64,000 nt of DNA from Gemmatimonas sp. (GTDB taxonomy: Bacteria; Gemmatimonadota; Gemmatimonadetes; Gemmatimonadales; Gemmatimonadaceae), in contig NZ_JANPLK010000002.1 of assembly GCF_031426495.1 (NCBI RefSeq), positions 124,001 through 188,000 of the forward strand, written 5' to 3'. This document shows, one piece after another, positions 40,198 to 49,607 of this stretch. The translations under genes and the position numbers were made by a program. How positions within the stretch are numbered: position 1 is the first letter of the stretch; each line of letters begins with the position of its first letter. The notes beneath the pieces were generated by a model that saw only the letters and a list, made by a program, of their open reading frames with translations, had not been told where the DNA came from and ran no database searches.

Positions 40198-42615
40198 ATG
40201 CTCTCGTTTCGCGCTCGCTCCGACCGTCCGGCTTCCGCTCGCACCTCGCGCTGCGGGCCACTGCTCGCGCGCGCGAGCATCGCGCTGCTGTTGCTCAGCG
40301 CCTGCTCGGGCGACAAGAGCACCGGCCCCGGACCAGTCGCGGCGGCGATCAAGACGCAGGCCGGCAACGCGCAAACGGGGGTCGTTGGCGCCGCGCTGAC
40401 CGTACCGCTCGCCGTTGTGGTCACCGACAAGGACGGCAAGACGATCTCCGGCGCGCGCGTCGACTGGGATGTGGGGCCTGGATCGGGCACCGCCTCGCCG
40501 ACGCGCTCCACGGCCGACGCGCGTGGTGTCGCGACCACGGTGTGGAACCTCGGTACGACCGCCGGCACCGCGCGCCTCACCGCGCAGGTGAACGGCGTCA
40601 CGCCGGTCGTGTTCACGGCCACGGTGATCGCCGGACCCGCCGCGTTGCTCGTGGCGTCACCGGAAGCGGCCTATCTCAACGTCAGCGACACCGTGCGGGT
40701 ACGCGGATCGCTGCGCGATCAGTTCGGCAACACCATTGTCGGCCAGTCGATCACGTACAGCACGCTCGATCCGGCGTTGGCGTCGGTGAGTTCCACGGGA
40801 CTCGTGACGGCGGTGGCCGTCGGTACCGCACGTGTAATCGCCGAGGCATCCGGAAAGGCCGATACGGTACCGGTGAGCATCTCGGCTGCCGGATCGAGCG
40901 TGTGTGGCCCACTCACGGCGCGCGCACTCGCGCTCGGCGAAGTGTACATCCCGCCTGCGGGCAGCTCGAGCATTACCGCCTGCCTCACGTCGCCGGCGGC
41001 GATCAACGGCGAGTACGCCCTCACGCTGGTCTCGACGGCCACATCGTTCGGTACGTCGTCACCGGTGGACCTGATCGCGATCGGCAGCACCGGCCCCACG
41101 CTCGCCGCCCTCACGGCCGATGCAAATCCCTTCACGGCGGGGGGTGCACCAGCGTCCGTGTCGACGGATGCATCGTCGACGCTCACGGCGTTCGATGCCG
41201 CACCGACGATGTTGTCACCCGTCCGCGCGGCCGAGCTGGCGCGCCGCGAAGTCGAACAGCGCGAACTGACGCCGCTGGTGAGTGACGCGCGTGACTGGAT
41301 GGCATCGCGCACAACGAGTTCGCGCGCGGCGTACGCCGTCACGGCCGCCGAGGTGAAGGTGGGCGATGTACTCCGCCTGAACGTGAATGCGAACGTGGCA
41401 TGCTCCAGCGCCGACCTGAAGTCGGGACGCGTGGCCGCCGTTGGCACGAAGTCGATTATCGTGAGCGACACCGAGAATCCCACGGGCGGATACACCGACA
41501 CCGAATACGCCGCGATCGCCGCCACCTTCGATACGCTGGTGTTTCCGATGGACACGACGGCGTTCGGGGCGCCCTCGAACGTCAGCGGCTACGGCAAGAT
41601 CATCCTGCTGTATACCCGCGCCGTGAACGCCCTCACGCCGTCTGGGGCGGGCTATACGATTGGCGGCTTCTTCTTTGCGCGTGACCTGTATCCGAAGTCG
41701 GCGAAGAATGGCCTCGCCGCGTGCGCGGCGTCGAATGAAGCCGAGATGTTCTACCTGTTGGCGCCCGATCCCAACGGCACGGTGAATTCGAACAAGCGCA
41801 CGAAGGATGAGGTGACGCTGCTGAACCTCACGACCATCGCGCACGAGTTTCAGCACCTCATCAACTCATCGCGCCGCTTGTATGTGAACACGGGTGCGCG
41901 GCCCAACGAGGAGACGTGGCTGGACGAGGGATTGTCGCATCTGGCGGAAGAACTGCTGTATTTCCGCATCGCCAATGTCACCTCGCGCCAGAATCTCAGC
42001 CTGACCGACGTGGCCGGAAACGCCACGCGTTCGGATCAGTTCCGCAACTATGCCTCGCAGAACTTCTCGCGCTTCTACAGCTATCTGATCGCGCCCGAAG
42101 TGAACTCGCCGTACGCGCCCAACGACTCGTTGGCCACGCGCGGCGCGAGCTGGAATTTCCTGCGCTATGCCGCTGGTCGTCAGGGCGCGACGGGGGAAGC
42201 GTCGTTCCTGCGCTCGCTGGTGAATTCGAATACCACTGGCGTGGCCAATTTGCAGAACGTGCTCTCCGGCAGTCAGTTCGCCGACTATCTGCGTGACTGG
42301 TCGGTGTCGCTCATTGCCGACGACTTCTCGGTGGCCACCACGGCCGCGCTGTCGTCCAGTTACATCATGCCGTCGTGGAATTTCCGCAGCATCTACCCAG
42401 GGCTGCGCTTCTCCGGTGGCACGGCCCTCGGGGTGTATCCGATCGCCACGCGGTCGCTGATGTCGGGCTCACCACAGCGTGTCCTGTTGGCAGGCGGCAC
42501 GAGCTCATTCGTGCGCTTCGGCATTCCCGCCGGACGCAGCGCCATCGTCACGCTGTCGTCGAATGGCGCGCTGCCGCCCAGCACGCTCAGGTACGCGCTA
42601 ACGCGACTGCGCTGA
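40198..42615 (+). CDS. Lipoprotein metalloprotease, M30 (hyicolysin)-like, with Ig-like domains
   Basis: The 805-aa product starts best at ATG 40198, giving a lipobox (LLLLSAC). Two bacterial Ig-like (Big) domains occupy about residues 40-230: GAALTVPLAVVVTDKDGKTI, then a VSSTGLVTAVAVGTARV-type Big_2 repeat. The C-terminal half holds the zinc motif HEFQH (about residue 549), followed by the ETWLDEGLSHLAEEL stretch as in M30 peptidases. It is probably an outer-membrane-anchored secreted protease. Confidence 0.82.
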   Translation: MLSFRARSDRPASARTSRCGPLLARASIALLLLSACSGDKSTGPGPVAAAIKTQAGNAQTGVVGAALTVPLAVVVTDKDGKTISGARVDWDVGPGSGTASPTRSTADARGVATTVWNLGTTAGTARLTAQVNGVTPVVFTATVIAGPAALLVASPEAAYLNVSDTVRVRGSLRDQFGNTIVGQSITYSTLDPALASVSSTGLVTAVAVGTARVIAEASGKADTVPVSISAAGSSVCGPLTARALALGEVYIPPAGSSSITACLTSPAAINGEYALTLVSTATSFGTSSPVDLIAIGSTGPTLAALTADANPFTAGGAPASVSTDASSTLTAFDAAPTMLSPVRAAELARREVEQRELTPLVSDARDWMASRTTSSRAAYAVTAAEVKVGDVLRLNVNANVACSSADLKSGRVAAVGTKSIIVSDTENPTGGYTDTEYAAIAATFDTLVFPMDTTAFGAPSNVSGYGKIILLYTRAVNALTPSGAGYTIGGFFFARDLYPKSAKNGLAACAASNEAEMFYLLAPDPNGTVNSNKRTKDEVTLLNLTTIAHEFQHLINSSRRLYVNTGARPNEETWLDEGLSHLAEELLYFRIANVTSRQNLSLTDVAGNATRSDQFRNYASQNFSRFYSYLIAPEVNSPYAPNDSLATRGASWNFLRYAAGRQGATGEASFLRSLVNSNTTGVANLQNVLSGSQFADYLRDWSVSLIADDFSVATTAALSSSYIMPSWNFRSIYPGLRFSGGTALGVYPIATRSLMSGSPQRVLLAGGTSSFVRFGIPAGRSAIVTLSSNGALPPSTLRYALTRLR

Positions 42616-42632
42616 CGCGACTGCGCTGACAG

Positions 42633-43496
42633 TTACGATCGCTGCTTGAGCGTGATCTCGTAGAGTTTCGACCAGAGCTTTCCGGTCACGAACAGACGAT
42701 CACGCACCGCATCGTATGCGATGCCATTCATGACATCTTCGTTGCCGGTGCGATCCATCGACGGCAGAATGCCCTTGAGATCGATCCATCCCGTTACGTT
42801 GCCCGTGGCGGGATCGATGCGCGCGATCTGCTCGCTCTGCCAGATGTTCGCCCAGATCTCGCCCTTCACCCATTCGAGTTCGTTGAGCTGCGACACCGGC
42901 GTGCCATGATCGGTCACGGTGATCGTCTTCTGTACCGCGAACGTGGCCGGATCGCGCCACACGATCGCTGACGTGCCGTTGCTCATGATGATGGCTGACC
43001 CGTCGGTGGTGAGTCCCCACCCTTCGCCGTCGTAGGTGAACTCGCCGGTGCGCTTGAATGTCTTCCAGTCGTACACGAACGCCTTGCCGGTCGTCCACGT
43101 GATCTGGATCAGCTTGTCGCCCAGCAGCACGATGCCTTCACCGAAGTGGGGTGCTTCGAGATCCTGCTGACGGATCACGCGACCGGTATTGAGCTCGACT
43201 TCACGAATGTTCGACGAGCCCACCTGCCCGGTGCTCTCGAACATCCGGTCCTCGTGCCACACGAGTCCCTGCGTAAACGCCTTCGGATCGTGCGGATAAC
43301 TTTGCACGACCTCGAAGCGGAACGTCGGCGTGCGCGCGGCCACGGTGCCGGTCGTGTCTCCGTTCGCCGCACTCGCCGCGCCGCGATCCCCACCGCACGC
43401 CCCGAACGCGCCGGCCGTCGAGACGAACGCCACCGTACCGAACAGAATGACGACCGAAGCCGTCCGCGAACGTCGCATGCTGGAGAGAATAGCCAT
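42633..43496 (-). CDS. Glutaminyl-peptide cyclotransferase (bacterial-type)
   Basis: The 287-aa product has a signal peptide and probable lipobox (AGAFGAC). It then has the plant/bacterial glutamine cyclotransferase beta-propeller with HDPKAFTQGLVWHED, the GQVGSSNIREVEL strand and LNELEWVKGEIWANIW. It would convert N-terminal glutamine of exported peptides to pyroglutamate. It converges with the M30-like protease gene. Confidence 0.9.
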   Translation of the reverse strand: MAILSSMRRSRTASVVILFGTVAFVSTAGAFGACGGDRGAASAANGDTTGTVAARTPTFRFEVVQSYPHDPKAFTQGLVWHEDRMFESTGQVGSSNIREVELNTGRVIRQQDLEAPHFGEGIVLLGDKLIQITWTTGKAFVYDWKTFKRTGEFTYDGEGWGLTTDGSAIIMSNGTSAIVWRDPATFAVQKTITVTDHGTPVSQLNELEWVKGEIWANIWQSEQIARIDPATGNVTGWIDLKGILPSMDRTGNEDVMNGIAYDAVRDRLFVTGKLWSKLYEITLKQRS

Positions 43497-43557
43497 CAGT
43501 CAGGTTGCCGCAGGAGGAGAAGCGATCGGGACGACGGATTCGCTCGATCTGTGTGTC

Positions 43558-44124
43558 TCACGTGCCATCCACCCATTCGCGCAGCGCTCGCAGCAGCAAC
43601 ACGAGATCCGCCAGTTGGTGATTGGCGTTCAATCCGCTCGGACTCGGTAGTACCCACAACGCCGAGGTGGCGAGCCGTTCGTCTTGCAAGCCCAGCGCGG
43701 CCTTGGGACGCCCGAATGCCGTGCGGTAGGCGCCGATTCCCAGGAAGGCCACCACCCGCGGCCGTTGCGCTTCCACCAACCTACGCAGCCGCTGACCACC
43801 CGCCACGTACTCCTCGGGGCTGAGCTCCGCCGCCGTGGCCGTGGTGCGCTCCACCATGTTGGTGATGCCGATGCCGAGGGGCAGCAGCTCGCACTCTTCC
43901 CACGGGGCGAACAGGCGCGGCGTAAAGCCGGCGCCGTGCAGGGCCGGCCAGAAGCGATTACCGGGCCGGCCGAAGTGATGGCCGATCGCGGCGGTATAGA
44001 GCCCGGGATTGATGCCGCAAAACAGCACGCGCAGCCCGGGCGCGACCAGATCGGGCACGATCAGATGGACCGCCGCGGCCAACGCCGCCTTGGTCGGCTT
44101 TGTCGGTAGACGCGCGTCAGTCAC
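43558..44124 (-). CDS. mug: Mug-type G/U(T) mismatch DNA glycosylase
   Basis: The 188-aa uracil-DNA glycosylase superfamily protein has the Mug active-site motif GINPG (with Asn) and the late PSPSGLN loop. It removes U or T mispaired with G, and ethenocytosine. GTG at 44124 is the start and overlaps the mutS stop by 8 bp, so it is the last gene of the holA-SPOR-mutS-mug block. The length matches other Mug enzymes. Confidence 0.93.
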   Translation of the reverse strand: MTDARLPTKPTKAALAAAVHLIVPDLVAPGLRVLFCGINPGLYTAAIGHHFGRPGNRFWPALHGAGFTPRLFAPWEECELLPLGIGITNMVERTTATAAELSPEEYVAGGQRLRRLVEAQRPRVVAFLGIGAYRTAFGRPKAALGLQDERLATSALWVLPSPSGLNANHQLADLVLLLRALREWVDGT

Positions 44125-46837
44125 TGAGGGACTGCTTGAGCGAGGCCAGCGCCGTCAGGGCCTGCATCGGCGTCATTTGATCGGGTTCGAGCGCGCCCAC
44201 CGCATCGGCCAATCGGGTCAGCGCCGGATCAGGCGTCGCCGGTGCACTCGCATCGCCGAAGAAACCCAGCTGTGGGGTGGGCCCGCCGGGCTGCTTCAGG
44301 CGCGGGCCCTTCCGTGACACACTCTTCGGCGCCGCCAACCCATCGGCCGTCAAGCGCGCGGCCATCTGTTCGCCTTCGCCCTCGAGCAGGGCCAGCACTT
44401 CCTTGGCGCGTGCAATCACCGCGGCCGGCAATCCCGCCAAGCGTCCCACCTCGATGCCGTACGACCGATCGGCTCCGCCGGGAATGAGGCGGTGCAGAAA
44501 CAGCACCTGATCACCCACTTCGCGCACGGCGACCGTGAAGTTGCGCACGCCACTCAGCTCACTCGCCAGCTGCGTGAGCTCGTGGTAGTGCGTCGCGAAC
44601 ACGGTCTTGCAACCGATCGCATCGTGCAGATGCTCGCTCACACTCCAGGCGATCGACACGCCGTCGTACGTGCTCGTGCCGCGGCCGATTTCATCGAGCA
44701 GCACCAGCGACCGTTTGGTGGCGGTGTGCAGAATCGCGCTCGTCTCGCTCATCTCGACCATGAACGTGGACTGCCCGCGCACCAGATTGTCGCTGGCCCC
44801 GACGCGCGTGAACAGCCGATCCACGATCGGTAACTTCGCCCGTCGAGCCGGAACGTACGCGCCGACCTGCGCCATGAGCTGAATCAGACCGACCTGCCGT
44901 AGAATCGTGCTCTTACCCGCCATGTTCGGACCGGTGAGCACGATCATCTGGCCGTCTTCGCTGAGCACAAGATCGTTCGGGATGAACTTCTCGCGCGCCA
45001 TCATCCGCTCCACCACCGGATGACGTCCGGCCACGATCTCCATGTCGAAGCCGTCGTTCAGCTCCGGCCGTGCATACTGCTCACGTTCTGCCACTTCGGC
45101 AAAAGCGGTGAGCACGTCGATCGTCGCCACACGTCGCGCCACCTGCTGCCACCGGCGGATCGCCGCGCCCGCGTCACGCCGTAACGCTTCGAACAGTTCG
45201 CGCTCGCGTATCTCGATGCGGTCGGCGGCGCTCAGCACCTTCTCTTCGTACTCCTTGAGCGCCGGCGTCACGTAGCGTTCGGCCCCGGTCAGCGTTTGCC
45301 GACGCTGATAGTCGTCGGGCACCAGATGCTTGTTCGCATTCGAGATTTCGAGGAAATACCCGAACACACGGTTGTAGCCGACCTTAAGCGAGTGAATGCC
45401 GGTGCGCGCGCGCTCCTGAGACTGGATCGTTGCGATCGCATCCTTGCCGCCGTCGCGTAACGCGCGCAGCGCGTCGAGATCAGCGTCCATACCGGGCGCG
45501 ATGGTGTCCTCTTCGCCGATCATCAGCGGCGGGCGCTCCACCAGCATCGTGGTGAGCCGGTCAGCGCAGTCGCGACCGTCATCCCAATCGTCGAGCATCG
45601 CCGTGAGCAGACCGCCGCTCGAATTGCCCTGCGTGGCATGCGACAGCACGGCGCGTACGGCGTTTGCCACCTGTGGCAACCGGGCCAGCGAATCGCCGAG
45701 CGCGCGCAGCTCGCGCGGCGTCGCCCGGCCCGCCGCCGCCTTGCTGGCCAGGCGCTCCACATCGCGCACACCATCGAGCGCGTCGCGCACACCCGCGCGT
45801 CCAACCGGATCACGCACCAGCACCGTGACCGCATCGAGACGCAACTCGATGGCACCACGCTCCAGCAACGGCGCCAACAGCCACTGCCGCAGCATCCGCT
45901 GCCCCATCGGTGTGGTCGTACGATCGAGCACCGACAACAGAGTGCCCGCCAGTTCGCCGCCACGCAGCGACTCCACCAGCTCGAGATTACGACGCGTCAT
46001 TTCGTCGAGCGGCATCACCCCACCCGGACGCTCCACCACCGGCCGTGCGAGGTGCGGCAATCCGCCCGGCTGCAGTTCACGCAAGTAGCGCAGCAACGCA
46101 CCCGCCGCTCCGATCGCCCCCGCGTCTTCGCTGCCGAGGCCGAAGCCTTCCAGCGAGCGCACGTCGAACTGCCGTGCGAGTTCGTCGCCGGCCAGCTGCG
46201 CATCGAACTCCCATCCTTCGCGCTCGGTCACGAGCACGTTGTCCACCGCCTGCATCGCCGTCGCGAGTTCGGGGTGCGACACTCCACGCACCACCAGCAG
46301 CTCGCGCGGCGCCAACCGCGCCAGTACCGCCGGCGCATCCATCGGCGTCACCAGGAACAACCGCCACTCGCCAGTGGACAGATCCGCCGCTGCGATGCCG
46401 ATCTGTTCGCGCGATCCATCGCGCGACGTGTCACGGCCGGTAGCGATCGCACACACGTAGTTGGCGCGCGCGCCGTCCAACAGATCGTCGGCGAACACCG
46501 CACCCGGCGTGATCGTCTCCACCACTTCGCGCTTCACGAGGCCCTTCGCCAGCTTCGGATCTTCCACCTGCTCGCAGATCGCCACGCGAAATCCCTGCCC
46601 CACCAACCGGCGCAGATACTCGGCGGCCGCCTTCACCGGGATGCCCGCCAATGGCACCTCGGCCGCGCCACCGTTGTTACGCGACGTGAGTGTGAGGCCG
46701 ATCGCCCGCGACGCCGTCTCGGCGTCATCGTAGAACATCTCGTAGAAGTCACCCATACGGAAAAACAGAATCGCATCCTGATGGCGCGACTTGATCTCCC
46801 GATACTGCTGCATCAACGGTGTGGCCGCACCACTCAC
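44117..46837 (-). CDS. mutS: MutS DNA mismatch recognition ATPase
   Basis: The 906-aa product has the mismatch-binding domain opening (TPLMQQYREIKSRH), the Phe-x-Glu motif in MGDFYEMF, clamp and lever domains, the ATPase with Walker A TGPNMAGKST, and the LLDEIGRGTSTYDG Walker B region. The normal MutS length and a late FATHYHELTQL support a true MutS rather than MutS2. It overlaps the SPOR gene by 4 bp (ATGA) and mug by 8 bp. Confidence 0.98.
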   Translation of the reverse strand: MSGAATPLMQQYREIKSRHQDAILFFRMGDFYEMFYDDAETASRAIGLTLTSRNNGGAAEVPLAGIPVKAAAEYLRRLVGQGFRVAICEQVEDPKLAKGLVKREVVETITPGAVFADDLLDGARANYVCAIATGRDTSRDGSREQIGIAAADLSTGEWRLFLVTPMDAPAVLARLAPRELLVVRGVSHPELATAMQAVDNVLVTEREGWEFDAQLAGDELARQFDVRSLEGFGLGSEDAGAIGAAGALLRYLRELQPGGLPHLARPVVERPGGVMPLDEMTRRNLELVESLRGGELAGTLLSVLDRTTTPMGQRMLRQWLLAPLLERGAIELRLDAVTVLVRDPVGRAGVRDALDGVRDVERLASKAAAGRATPRELRALGDSLARLPQVANAVRAVLSHATQGNSSGGLLTAMLDDWDDGRDCADRLTTMLVERPPLMIGEEDTIAPGMDADLDALRALRDGGKDAIATIQSQERARTGIHSLKVGYNRVFGYFLEISNANKHLVPDDYQRRQTLTGAERYVTPALKEYEEKVLSAADRIEIRERELFEALRRDAGAAIRRWQQVARRVATIDVLTAFAEVAEREQYARPELNDGFDMEIVAGRHPVVERMMAREKFIPNDLVLSEDGQMIVLTGPNMAGKSTILRQVGLIQLMAQVGAYVPARRAKLPIVDRLFTRVGASDNLVRGQSTFMVEMSETSAILHTATKRSLVLLDEIGRGTSTYDGVSIAWSVSEHLHDAIGCKTVFATHYHELTQLASELSGVRNFTVAVREVGDQVLFLHRLIPGGADRSYGIEVGRLAGLPAAVIARAKEVLALLEGEGEQMAARLTADGLAAPKSVSRKGPRLKQPGGPTPQLGFFGDASAPATPDPALTRLADAVGALEPDQMTPMQALTALASLKQSLSD

Positions 46838-47730
46838 GGCGCGCGCTCCGCGACAAAACCGTCAAACCCGAGCTTCTTCAGCGCGTTCAGTGCGTTGGTC
46901 GCGTCGGCGCGCGTGACGTAGTAGCCCGTGCGAACCCGGAACGGCTTCTGCTCGCCATCGATGCGCGCGTCGATCGCCCGCTTCGCGAAGCGCTTCACGG
47001 CGTCGGCCGCCTCCGCGCGCGTGTCGTACGCGGCCAACTGCACCGAGTAACGCCCTCGACCAACGGCGGACTTGTCGGCGGGCTTCTCGACCGTCTGCTC
47101 GACCGTCTTCTCAGCGGATTTCGAGGCGGCCGGTGCCGGCGACACCGGCGAAGTCAGCGCGCCGCCCGTGCATCGGCGTTGCAGTTCGTCCAACTGCAAT
47201 CGCAGTTCACCATCAGGAACGTCGACGCCGCGCAGCGAATCGAGCGCGCTGCAGCCGCCCGTCATGTTGCGCTCCTCGAAGTAACTGCGCGTCAGCCACA
47301 GCAGTCCCTTCGCGCGGTACGTGCCGCTCGGGAAATCGCGCAGGAGTCGCGTGAAATACACGCGCGCATCGGCCGGATGGCCGCGGAGCATATCGAGTTC
47401 GCCCAGCCGCACCAGCGCATCGGGCGCGCGCGGTGACAGCGGCACATCGATCACCAGGCGTTTCCAGTCGCGCTCCGCTTCACCGACGCGTTCCGCGAGC
47501 ACGGCGCGCCAGTACAGCGCTTCGGCGAGATCGAGCGTCCCCACCGGCACCGCACCGACCAGCGAATCCAGCAGCGTGCGCGCCGACGCACCGTCGCCGC
47601 CATCAATCATCGCGCGGGCCCGCGCCGTCGTGCGCTCCACCCCCGGCGTGATCTGCGCCGACGCCGTCGAGGCAAGCCAGACCAGCGCCACCGTGCCAAC
47701 GCCGACCAGCTTCAGACAGCCGCGCTTCAT
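46834..47730 (-). CDS. Exported TPR/SPOR-domain protein
   Basis: The 298-aa product starts at ATG 47730 and has a signal peptide ending in STASAQ. The middle part is helical and TPR-like (YFTRLLRDFPSGTYRAKGL), and residues about 220-298 are a SPOR domain with YSVQLAAYDTRAEAADAVKRF and the closing YYVTRADATNALNALKKLGF. SPOR domains bind denuded septal peptidoglycan. It overlaps holA upstream and mutS downstream by 4 bp each. Confidence 0.88.
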   Translation of the reverse strand: MKRGCLKLVGVGTVALVWLASTASAQITPGVERTTARARAMIDGGDGASARTLLDSLVGAVPVGTLDLAEALYWRAVLAERVGEAERDWKRLVIDVPLSPRAPDALVRLGELDMLRGHPADARVYFTRLLRDFPSGTYRAKGLLWLTRSYFEERNMTGGCSALDSLRGVDVPDGELRLQLDELQRRCTGGALTSPVSPAPAASKSAEKTVEQTVEKPADKSAVGRGRYSVQLAAYDTRAEAADAVKRFAKRAIDARIDGEQKPFRVRTGYYVTRADATNALNALKKLGFDGFVAERAP

Positions 47731-48821
47731 GCGGCCTTCCGGCGACGCATGGCACAGAGACCCAGCACGAGAGACATCAGGATCTGCTCCGCATTCGAGA
47801 CCGTCGTGTCTTTGAGCGCCATGTCGGCTTCCAGCAGCAGCGCGAGCGCCTTCTCGCACGACGCCGCACTCCACTGCTCGGTGACCTTCGTCCAGGCCGA
47901 TGCCGCTTCGCCCCAGGGCCGACCAGGGTATCCGCCGGTCTCCTTCAGGAACGCGAAGAACTCCTGCGGCAACCGGTTGGTGGGAATCCCAGCATCGCGT
48001 CGCGCACGACCGAACGCCAACGCGAACGCCTGCGTGCTCAGCATCATCACGACTTGCACGGCGGTCACTTTCGGCTGGCCGAGTACGTGCGCCACCAGCG
48101 TCACGGCCGCGGCGGCATCCTGTCGCGCGACGGCATCGAGCAAATCGGTCACCGTTTCTCCGCGTCGGATGCCGACCACGGCGGAGACCGTATCGAGATC
48201 GATGGTGGCGCGAACGTTGCCCTCACCGGTCGGTAACGTCTGCGCGCCGAGCGCGTAGCTGGCGCACTTGTCGAGCTCCGACGCAAGCTGATGCAGATCG
48301 TTACCCACCGCCTGCTGCAGCAGCTGCGCCGCATCGTCGGCAATGTGCACCGCCAACACGGTGGTCGCGTGGTGCGTAATCCACCGACGCACGCGCTCGG
48401 GTGTGAGCGGCGCAAACTCGAGCGACTCCGATGCGGACGCGATCGCCGCATCGGCTTTCGTTCCCGCCGGACTCACCAGCAGCAACAGCGTATCGCTGGC
48501 AGGGCGCTTCAGATATTTGTCGAGCTGTTGTCGCGCCGCTTTCTTGAGCGCCGTCACGTCGCGGAAGACCACGGCGCGCTTTTCGGCAAGCATCGGCGGC
48601 GTCGAGAGCAAGCTGCTCACCGCTTCGGCATCGAGCTCGTTGGCGCGACGGATTTCGCAGTTGAAGTCGCGCGTGCTCGGGTCGATCGATGCGTCGAGCA
48701 GGTCGCGCACGGCCGCATCCTTCAGGTAATCGTCGTCGCCGTGCAGGTAGTACACGGGCGCGAAGCTCCGCGACTGAATCGCGGCTTGCACGACGCGGAG
48801 GGGCGACGATTCCTTGGCCAT
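47727..48821 (-). CDS. holA: DNA polymerase III delta subunit (HolA)
   Basis: The 364-aa product fits HolA of the clamp loader: FAPVYYLHGDDDYLKDAAVRD at the start, the LSTPPMLAEKRAVVFRD segment, and the C-terminal helical collar with ALALLLEADMALKDT. It opens the beta clamp during replication. It starts the block of overlapping genes holA, SPOR, mutS, mug, and lies 31 bp after the anti-sigma gene. Confidence 0.93.
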   Translation of the reverse strand: MAKESSPLRVVQAAIQSRSFAPVYYLHGDDDYLKDAAVRDLLDASIDPSTRDFNCEIRRANELDAEAVSSLLSTPPMLAEKRAVVFRDVTALKKAARQQLDKYLKRPASDTLLLLVSPAGTKADAAIASASESLEFAPLTPERVRRWITHHATTVLAVHIADDAAQLLQQAVGNDLHQLASELDKCASYALGAQTLPTGEGNVRATIDLDTVSAVVGIRRGETVTDLLDAVARQDAAAAVTLVAHVLGQPKVTAVQVVMMLSTQAFALAFGRARRDAGIPTNRLPQEFFAFLKETGGYPGRPWGEAASAWTKVTEQWSAASCEKALALLLEADMALKDTTVSNAEQILMSLVLGLCAMRRRKAA

Positions 48822-48852
48822 CCCAGCAAGATAAGGGACCGCCGGTCGAACT

Positions 48853-49425
48853 TCAGCGCAATTCGGAGAAGGTCGCCAACGTGAAGTCGCTGCTCACGAA
48901 ATGCGTCGGGGCGTCTTCAATGATCATCGCCGCCGGCCAGACCGGGTTTCCGGTGGCCATCGCCTGCATCAACTCAGGGGTGATATAGGAAATCGGGGTC
49001 GGCATCGCGGGCTGCGAGGCAATCACCGGCTGCATCGAGAGCTCCGGCGCCGTGGCGCTCCACCCCTTCCACACGAAGGCGCCAAGCATCGCACTGGCCG
49101 CCACCGCCATCACCACCCGCGTGTTCCGCGAGGCGGCCGTTCGGGGCAGCTGCAGCAGAGCCGCGCGGGCCTCCAGCGCGGTCCGCTCGTCGCGGCACTC
49201 ATCGCGGCATTCAGCCAGGCGCGCCCGAAGGCGCGCCTGAAAATCGACGCTCGGCTCGAGCGTGGGCATACTGCGCGCCACCATCAGCGAACGACGCACC
49301 AGGGTGTCGTGCGCCGCACAGCCGTCGCAGACCATCACATGACGCTGCGCGGCGGCCATCTCGTCGCCCGGCATCGTGTCATCCAGATAGGCCAGGTGCT
49401 GTTTGCGGAAGCTCTTGCAGTCCAT
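48853..49425 (-). CDS. Putative anti-sigma factor (zinc-finger HC2 type)
   Basis: The roughly 190-aa product has an N-terminal zinc-binding anti-sigma domain: an early Cys (MDCKSF) and the HxxxCxxC motif in RHVMVCDGC. A basic region leads to one transmembrane helix (near VVMAVAASAMLGAFVW) and a periplasmic tail. It lies directly after an ECF sigma gene and should hold that sigma at the membrane. Starts at 49455, 49485 and 49566 are also in frame; 49425 gives the usual domain start, but no clear ribosome site marks it. Confidence 0.82.
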   Translation of the reverse strand: MDCKSFRKQHLAYLDDTMPGDEMAAAQRHVMVCDGCAAHDTLVRRSLMVARSMPTLEPSVDFQARLRARLAECRDECRDERTALEARAALLQLPRTAASRNTRVVMAVAASAMLGAFVWKGWSATAPELSMQPVIASQPAMPTPISYITPELMQAMATGNPVWPAAMIIEDAPTHFVSSDFTLATFSELR

Positions 49426-49546
49426 CGGTACGCTTTGACCCGTGTTGGGAGGCATCGCTTCGGCGGAAGCCGCCGGGTTGACCATCGCACGGCAGGATAC
49501 CCGTGGTCCGGCGAGCGGTTCCGCCCGGTGCGATGTATCCAAACGC

Positions 49547-49584
49547 ATCACCCCCCGCCAGGGCAATCCCGGGCGGGGGGTGAT
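49547..49584 (-). promoter_or_regulatory. Strong hairpin between sigma and anti-sigma genes
   Basis: ATCACCCCCCGCC at 49547-49559 pairs perfectly with GGCGGGGGGTGAT at 49572-49584. The 12-nt loop itself has a GGG/CCC pair. No T tract follows on the minus strand. It may act as an attenuator or processing barrier limiting anti-sigma expression. Confidence 0.6.
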
Positions 49585-49607
49585 ACAGCGGCGGCTTGGA
49601 GGGTTGC

